A stretch of 9,776 nt of DNA, from NCBI GenBank assembly GCA_003223695.1, contig QHVY01000204.1:6705-16480 (forward strand), in the 5' to 3' direction. This stretch comes from Acidobacteriota bacterium (GTDB taxonomy: Bacteria; Acidobacteriota; Thermoanaerobaculia; Gp7-AA8). The position numbers and the translations under genes are program-made. The notes below the pieces were generated by a model. That model made no database searches and had not been told where the DNA came from. It worked only from the letters and a program-made list of their open reading frames with translations. Below, one piece after another: positions 6,061 through 9,776 of this stretch; positions within the stretch are counted from its first letter, which is position 1; the number at the start of each line of letters is the position of its first letter.

Positions 6061-6337
6061 TCGAGTGCCTATCGCGAATCTCGCCCATCGCTTCGCGGCG
6101 ATTGCGCGACGTGCGCAGAATCGGTCCGCGGAAGATCACCACCTGCTCGGGAAGCGGAGGATGATGACGAAAGACGCCGAGGAGCTCATCGTCAGGATCG
6201 TCGAGGAGGTCGAGATCTCCTTCGCTCGGCTCCTGCTCGATGACGACGGCGACGTTGTGAAGAAGATCGGCGAAACGAGATGGCAGCTCGTCAAGTGCTT
6301 GCCTGACGAGATCTTCAAACTCAGGTTTCGAAATCAT
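6038..6337 (-). pseudogene. Minimal zincin-like metallopeptidase family protein (DUF1025-type), truncated before its HExxH motif
   Basis: The 99-residue frame from the ATG at 6337 matches the start of the small bacterial metallopeptidase family often annotated 'metallopeptidase family protein': FEDLVRQALDELPSRFADLLHNVAVVIEQEP, LLGVFRHHPPLPEQ and VVIFRGPILRTSRNR. Family members then continue EIRDTVxHExxHxxG, carrying the zinc ligands. Here the frame reads GEIRDRHSITRDRRH and stops at 6038, so the catalytic motif is absent. I checked the other two minus-strand frames beyond GEIRD and found no HExxH. The usual length is about 120-130 residues. The break lies at the 3' end of the convergent PilZ gene, suggesting a deletion or rearrangement joined the two. 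GAGGGG from the adjacent palindromic element sits 5 nt before the ATG. The product, if made, should lack peptidase activity. Confidence 0.7.
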
Positions 6338-6343
6338 TCGCGC

Positions 6344-6429
6344 CCCTCACCCCGGCCCTCTCCCCGCGGCGCGGGGAGAGGGTGGCGCCCTTCGGCTGCG
6401 CTCAGGGCAGGCTTCGCGCCGGGTGAGGG
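6344..6429 (+). repeat. Palindromic intergenic element, copy B (CCCTCACCC ends, CCCTCTCCCCGC hairpin)
   Basis: The outer ends CCCTCACCC (6344-6352) and GGGTGAGGG (6421-6429) are perfect inverted repeats. An inner perfect 12-bp hairpin (CCCTCTCCCCGC 6356-6367, GCGGGGAGAGGG 6371-6382) is followed by a second module resembling CCTTCGGCTGCGCTCAGG. GGGAGAGGGTGG (6374-6385) is shared with copy A, which is inverted on the chromosome. The element directly abuts the stop codon (6430-6432) of the large minus-strand gene on one side, and on the other places GAGGGG 5 nt before the ATG at 6337. The strong inner hairpin may also slow RNA polymerase or protect the upstream mRNA, but it lacks a U-tract. Confidence 0.85.
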
Positions 6430-9400
6430 TTACCAGCCTGGAATGATATTGAACCCGAACACCCACCCCTTGCCGGGGCGTTGGAACGGCTTGGCCCAGT
6501 AAAACTCGAGCGGGATGTAGCTCAGCAACATTCGAGCGCCGCCGCCGACGCTGAGCGAGGGCACGCGGTCGGGGGATTTGCCGTTCGTAGTCAACTTGAA
6601 TTTCGCTTTCGCATCAGGCCACCAGGCCACTCCGGCGTCAGAGAAGAAGAACAGCTCGGTCGGAAGAAATCCGGTTGCCAGGCCGAATTCTCTCGTACCG
6701 AACAGCGGCACGCGAACCTCGGCATTTGCGACGGCGATCCTCGAGCCGATCAGGCGATCGTACACGGGGCAAGCGTTCGGGTTTGACGCCGCGGCAACGC
6801 ATTCACTCGGACTGATCGAGCCGATGTCATAGCCGTGAACGAGAGAAGAGTCGCCGATGTAGAGCGGCTGAAGGATCGTTTGATTCCTCTCCCACGATGA
6901 AAGCGTTCCTGAGTCGCGCCCATACCGTCCGAAATGAATTCCGCGGATGGCAATCGTCACCGGCCGCAGAAAGAAATAGTGGCGGTAATCGACGAGCGCC
7001 GTGTTGAAGTGGAGGTCGCCGGTCAGCGAGTCCACTTCATATCGATATCGCGAGCCCATGATGGGCGACAGGAATCCGAAGATGGAGCTGTCGTGGACAT
7101 ACGCGGTCGATGCACGCGCGAGGTTGATCGCGAATCCGCCGGGCAGCGGCTGCTTCGTATCGTTGATGATGTTGCCGGCGTTATCGATCGTCGCTGTTTC
7201 CAAAGTGCCGCGCAGACTTTGCCGTTGCAGTCCACCCGACACCTCGACGCGATTTGTGGTGCTGAACGGATACTGCAGGATGCCGGAAATGTCGTCGTAG
7301 CGGCTGATGTCCACTTCCTGTTGAACGACAAGTTGTCCAGTGTTGCTCGTTCCCGCCCCGGCGAATACGGTGATGAACGGCAGATGGGTGTAGTCAACGC
7401 CCCAGTTCCAGCGATGCGCCTGATTGAGGTACAAGACTTCGCCTGCGAGTTGATCGCCAAATGTTCCCACTCCAGACGTGCCTGTGCCGCCGCCTTCGAA
7501 CGCTACTCCGACGTTGTTCTCGCCGAGTACGTCGCTGAAGTAAGCGCTGACGCTACCGCCTACGCCCGTGCCGAACGAGCTCACTCCGACTCCGATCGTC
7601 GGAGGACCGAGGTAGGCGAGGTGGAGCGAATTGCTGACGCGAGCCGTCGCGAAATGTGTGTCCTCGGCCAGCAATCCCGCGGCCGGTTGCTCGAGATAGG
7701 CGGTGATCGCCGAACCAGTGCCGCGAAGCGGCGGCAACTGCGCTGCCCGCGACGCCTCGGGTGGAAGGGCGGTGGTCACCGTTGCTCCGGTCGTCGTCGG
7801 CGGGATTTTGTAAATGTTGTAGTTGTCATCTTCGTACAGCGAGAAGGCGATTTCACCCGTGCCCGGGGAAACGGTCAGCGCTGGCGACATCTCAGTGATG
7901 CCGGACACGCCTGTTTGCACGTGCGTGACCCGCGCGATGTGTCCGTCGCCGAAATAGTAGCGATACACATCGGGCACTCCTTCAGCGTTGGAGATGAAGT
8001 AGAGGCTTTGGCTGTCCGGCGCGAACTTCGGATCGATGTTCTTGCAACTGCGGAACAGCGGCAGCATATGAATCGCGCCGGTCGCGAGATCGACCGTCCC
8101 GATGTTCATGCCCGGAAAAGCGAGCTGCTCGAGATCGCCCTGGCCTCGATCGGAAACGAACGCCAGTGTCCGGCCGTCCGGCGAAAACGCCGGCTGCATG
8201 TCCGCGTACTTGTCGTTTGTCAGGCGGCGGACCTGATTCGTGGTGAGGTCGAACAAAAACAGGTCGCTGGCTCCAGTTTGCTGGCCGGAGATCGCGATCG
8301 TGTGGCCGTCCGGCGACCAGGCGATGTTGTTGATGGCATCGATGCCTGGGACGCGAACATCGCGATAACGTCCACCATCGACATTGATGACACCGAGGTA
8401 GTTGTCGCCCCTTTCGAAGACGACGAATGCAAGTTGTTTCGAATCCGGCGACCACGCGCCCGCGGAATCAATGAAGCGCAGCGCCTCGAAATGTGCGTTG
8501 CGTGTTGCAGACGCAAGCCGGCGCACGACCTGACCAGTCCGCGCGTCTGCGAGGAAGAGATCGATGTCGAAAACGTCGCGGGTGGAGAGGAATGCGATGT
8601 AGTGACCATCGGGGCTGTAGGCCGGACCGAGGTTGAGGTAGCCGCGGATGCCGCGCTTGCTGCCGATCAGCGGCGACCCGAGCGTGAACGGCCGGTCCTC
8701 GACGACCGGGTTGTACATCTCGCGCGCGGACTCCTGCCAGTCGGTGAAGATCTGCCGTGCAGGAATGCCCGTTGCGCGCTCGAACGCCGCTTCCGGTCCG
8801 ACGCTGCCGGCAGCGAGGAAGAGGCGAACGACGGCGTCGTCGCCGAATCGGCCGCCGATGTAGGCAAGCAATGCCTGGCCATAGCGATACGGAAAATAGT
8901 ACGGATCTCGCGTCAGCTTGCGGAGATCCGGCATGCGATTGTGGACCGTTGCGTCACGAATCCACATCGCCGTCAGCGGGTCGATGCGACCCTTGGAGAA
9001 GTACTCCGCCATTCCTTCGACGAGCCACAGCGGCAACGCTTCTAGATTGAAGCGGCGGCGGTTGTTGGTCATCGAGGCGGCGATATCGAATTGAAAGACG
9101 TGAACCAACTCGTGGCCGATGACGTGATCGTTTTCGGCGTAATCACCGGTGAGTGGAAGGACAACGCGATTCATAAACGGATCGGTGAAACCGCCCGTCC
9201 CCTGGCCGATCAACTCCGGCGTCGTCGTCGTTTGCTGGAAGTCCGCGGGATTGGCGTACAGCACGATCGGCTTCCGCGTAAACGAATGATTGAACACGCG
9301 CGAGTAGCGCGCGTACCAACGCTCCGCTTGCCGGCCGACATCATTCACGACGTCCGCTTCGCGGTCGTAGTAGTAGATGTCGAAGTGCTCGGTCTTCAGG

Positions 9401-9516
9401 ATCTTGAAGTCAAAGTGTTCCCACTGGACTTTGTTGCGTCCGAAATATTGAGCGTTGGCGGTGGAAGCAAGTAGGGCGAGGGAAAAGATGGAAAAGACGA
9501 ATGCCGATTTACGCAT
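6430..9516 (-). CDS. Secreted gluzincin-like peptidase / PD40 beta-propeller / outer-membrane beta-barrel protein
   Basis: This 1028-residue protein has an N-terminal signal peptide (MRKSAFVFSIFSLALLASTANA, likely cut after A22). Residues ~30-270 resemble a peptidase-MA-like zincin: HVIGHELVHVF with HExxH at 135-139, then WLVEGMAEYF (164-173) giving the third ligand glutamate. Residues ~295-570 contain TolB/WD40-like PD40 repeats: YSPDGHYIAF (300), WSPDSKQLAF (355), WSPDGHTIAI (400), FSPDGRTLAF (445), FAPDSQSLYF (499) and VSPGTGEIAF (549). From ~610 to the end, alternating beta-strands rich in Gly and aromatics (SVSAYFSDV, YRHYFFLRPVTI, ELFFFSDAGVAWW, GGGARMLLSYIPLEFYW) look like an Omp85-type barrel closing with FGFNIIPGW. 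I infer an outer-membrane protein with periplasmic or surface peptidase and propeller parts; the substrate is unknown. The start is supported by GAGGTGA 6 nt upstream. Similar architectures are known in several Gram-negative phyla. Confidence 0.85.
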   Translation of the reverse strand: MRKSAFVFSIFSLALLASTANAQYFGRNKVQWEHFDFKILKTEHFDIYYYDREADVVNDVGRQAERWYARYSRVFNHSFTRKPIVLYANPADFQQTTTTPELIGQGTGGFTDPFMNRVVLPLTGDYAENDHVIGHELVHVFQFDIAASMTNNRRRFNLEALPLWLVEGMAEYFSKGRIDPLTAMWIRDATVHNRMPDLRKLTRDPYYFPYRYGQALLAYIGGRFGDDAVVRLFLAAGSVGPEAAFERATGIPARQIFTDWQESAREMYNPVVEDRPFTLGSPLIGSKRGIRGYLNLGPAYSPDGHYIAFLSTRDVFDIDLFLADARTGQVVRRLASATRNAHFEALRFIDSAGAWSPDSKQLAFVVFERGDNYLGVINVDGGRYRDVRVPGIDAINNIAWSPDGHTIAISGQQTGASDLFLFDLTTNQVRRLTNDKYADMQPAFSPDGRTLAFVSDRGQGDLEQLAFPGMNIGTVDLATGAIHMLPLFRSCKNIDPKFAPDSQSLYFISNAEGVPDVYRYYFGDGHIARVTHVQTGVSGITEMSPALTVSPGTGEIAFSLYEDDNYNIYKIPPTTTGATVTTALPPEASRAAQLPPLRGTGSAITAYLEQPAAGLLAEDTHFATARVSNSLHLAYLGPPTIGVGVSSFGTGVGGSVSAYFSDVLGENNVGVAFEGGGTGTSGVGTFGDQLAGEVLYLNQAHRWNWGVDYTHLPFITVFAGAGTSNTGQLVVQQEVDISRYDDISGILQYPFSTTNRVEVSGGLQRQSLRGTLETATIDNAGNIINDTKQPLPGGFAINLARASTAYVHDSSIFGFLSPIMGSRYRYEVDSLTGDLHFNTALVDYRHYFFLRPVTIAIRGIHFGRYGRDSGTLSSWERNQTILQPLYIGDSSLVHGYDIGSISPSECVAAASNPNACPVYDRLIGSRIAVANAEVRVPLFGTREFGLATGFLPTELFFFSDAGVAWWPDAKAKFKLTTNGKSPDRVPSLSVGGGARMLLSYIPLEFYWAKPFQRPGKGWVFGFNIIPGW

Positions 9517-9522
9517 CGCGTG

Positions 9523-9529
9523 TCACCTC
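9523..9529 (-). promoter_or_regulatory. Strong Shine-Dalgarno site (GAGGTGA) for the large outer-membrane protein
   Basis: On the minus strand GAGGTGA precedes the ATG (9514-9516) by 6 nt, a strong match to the AGGAGGTGA consensus. It fixes the start of the 1028-residue gene. It is the only canonical, repeat-independent Shine-Dalgarno site I found in the window, in contrast to the apparently leaderless or repeat-derived starts of the other genes. Confidence 0.75.
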
Positions 9530-9643
9530 AGGAATGTTTACTGTGAACGACTAAGACGGCGTCCGGCTGCAAGTTCGCTGCCCTGCGGATGCTACTCCTG
9601 ATCAGGCTGGTGTGTTGAAGGTGTTCGCAGTTCTGGAACAGTT

Positions 9644-9702
9644 GTAGGGCACGGCTGCGCCGTGCCGCAACCGGAATTCAGCACGGCGCAGCCGTGCCCT
9701 AC
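9644..9702. repeat. Perfect 22-bp-arm palindrome (GTAGGGCACGGC type)
   Basis: Arms at 9644-9665 and 9681-9702 are perfect 22-bp inverted repeats, each beginning from the outside with GTAGGGCACGGC, separated by a 15-nt loop. Each arm is itself self-complementary (GCACGGC-TGC-GCCGTGC), so it can fold as one long hairpin or as two small ones. It lies between the start of the large minus-strand gene and the end of the next minus-strand gene, whose TAG stop (9699-9701) falls inside the right arm. The remainder of the gap, 9530-9643, shows no gene or clear promoter. It resembles a dispersed palindromic repeat family. Confidence 0.9.
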
Positions 9703-9776
9703 GCGCGCAGCATCTTGAACGCGTGGTTCCACGTGCCCGAAAGAATGCCGAAGTGCACCCAGGCCATGCACATCGG
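9699..9776 (-). CDS. Unidentified protein, C-terminal 25 residues only
   Basis: On the minus strand a frame is open from the window edge to a TAG at 9701-9699, ending ...MAWVHFGILSGTWNHAFKMLRA. The stretch is rich in aromatic and hydrophobic residues, as at the end of a membrane-associated or alpha/beta enzyme domain, but I do not recognise the family. The stop codon is formed by the GTAGGG edge of the palindrome, so the natural C-terminus may have been altered when the repeat arrived. With so few codons, a real gene is likely but not certain. Confidence 0.5.
   Translation of the reverse strand, partial: PMCMAWVHFGILSGTWNHAFKMLRA

Noticed and set aside
5873..6502. Plus-strand frame overlapping the PilZ gene end and the repeat
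   Set aside because: It crosses from the PilZ gene's other frame through the antisense of the metallopeptidase gene into repeat sequence, with no domain.
6934..9045. Very long open frame (703 codons) on the plus strand
   Set aside because: It lies antisense to the 1028-residue gene, which has a signal peptide, recognisable domains and a Shine-Dalgarno site. The plus-strand translation is rich in Arg, Ala, Val and Asp with no family features, as expected from the mirror of a GC-biased gene.
9597..9606. CCTGATCAGG 10-bp palindrome as an operator
   Set aside because: Short and single; likely chance, with no promoter recognised beside it.
1..9776. tRNA/rRNA genes, CRISPR arrays, full insertion sequences
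   Set aside because: I saw no tRNA-like cloverleaf, no regularly spaced direct repeats with spacers and no transposase. The repeats are isolated palindromes.

Overview
The window is GC-rich DNA, densely packed with genes, from a soil or free-living Gram-negative bacterium. Acidobacteriota or a related phylum is my best guess. The grounds are a winged-helix/FHA regulator, a giant outer-membrane protein joining a protease, a beta-propeller and a barrel, little use of Shine-Dalgarno sites, and several families of palindromic intergenic repeats. This placement is inference from gene content, not a phylogenetic result.

Layout. Positions 1-383 (minus) hold the N-terminus of a winged-helix/FHA regulator. 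Divergent from it, 449-820 (plus) encodes a small, probably exported protein with an HEGLH metal-site motif. Positions 810-5412 (plus) form a trans-4-hydroxy-L-proline catabolic cluster: 4-hydroxyproline 2-epimerase (810-1736), a D-hydroxyproline dehydrogenase-type flavoprotein (1805-3022), a DapA-family pyrroline-hydroxycarboxylate deaminase (3143-3978) and alpha-ketoglutarate semialdehyde dehydrogenase (4045-5412). Together these would turn 4-hydroxyproline, for example from collagen or plant cell walls, into 2-oxoglutarate. The route looks damaged. The deaminase has lost about 18 codons and its reading frame near 3782, and the dehydrogenase lacks the usual N-terminal segment of its family. 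A PilZ-domain gene follows (5428-6060, plus).

On the minus strand are a metallopeptidase-like gene that ends just before its zinc motif (6038-6337), a 1028-residue secreted protein (6430-9516) with gluzincin, PD40 propeller and C-terminal beta-barrel regions, and the last codons of an unidentified gene (9699-9776).

The most unusual feature is what lies between the genes. Five palindromic elements of at least four sequence types sit in the gaps, and several fill them almost exactly. Two related elements (3985-4040 and 6344-6429) each run from the stop of one gene to the start of the next, in the same orientation relative to transcription, and each places GAGGGG exactly 5 nt before an ATG. The palindrome at 1739-1802 ends in GGTGAT, and with the following base gives GGTGATC in Shine-Dalgarno register for the next gene. 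The element at 9644-9702 supplies a neighbour's stop codon. Two other starts (3143 and 5428) have -10-like hexamers 7-9 nt upstream and no Shine-Dalgarno site, which suggests leaderless mRNAs.
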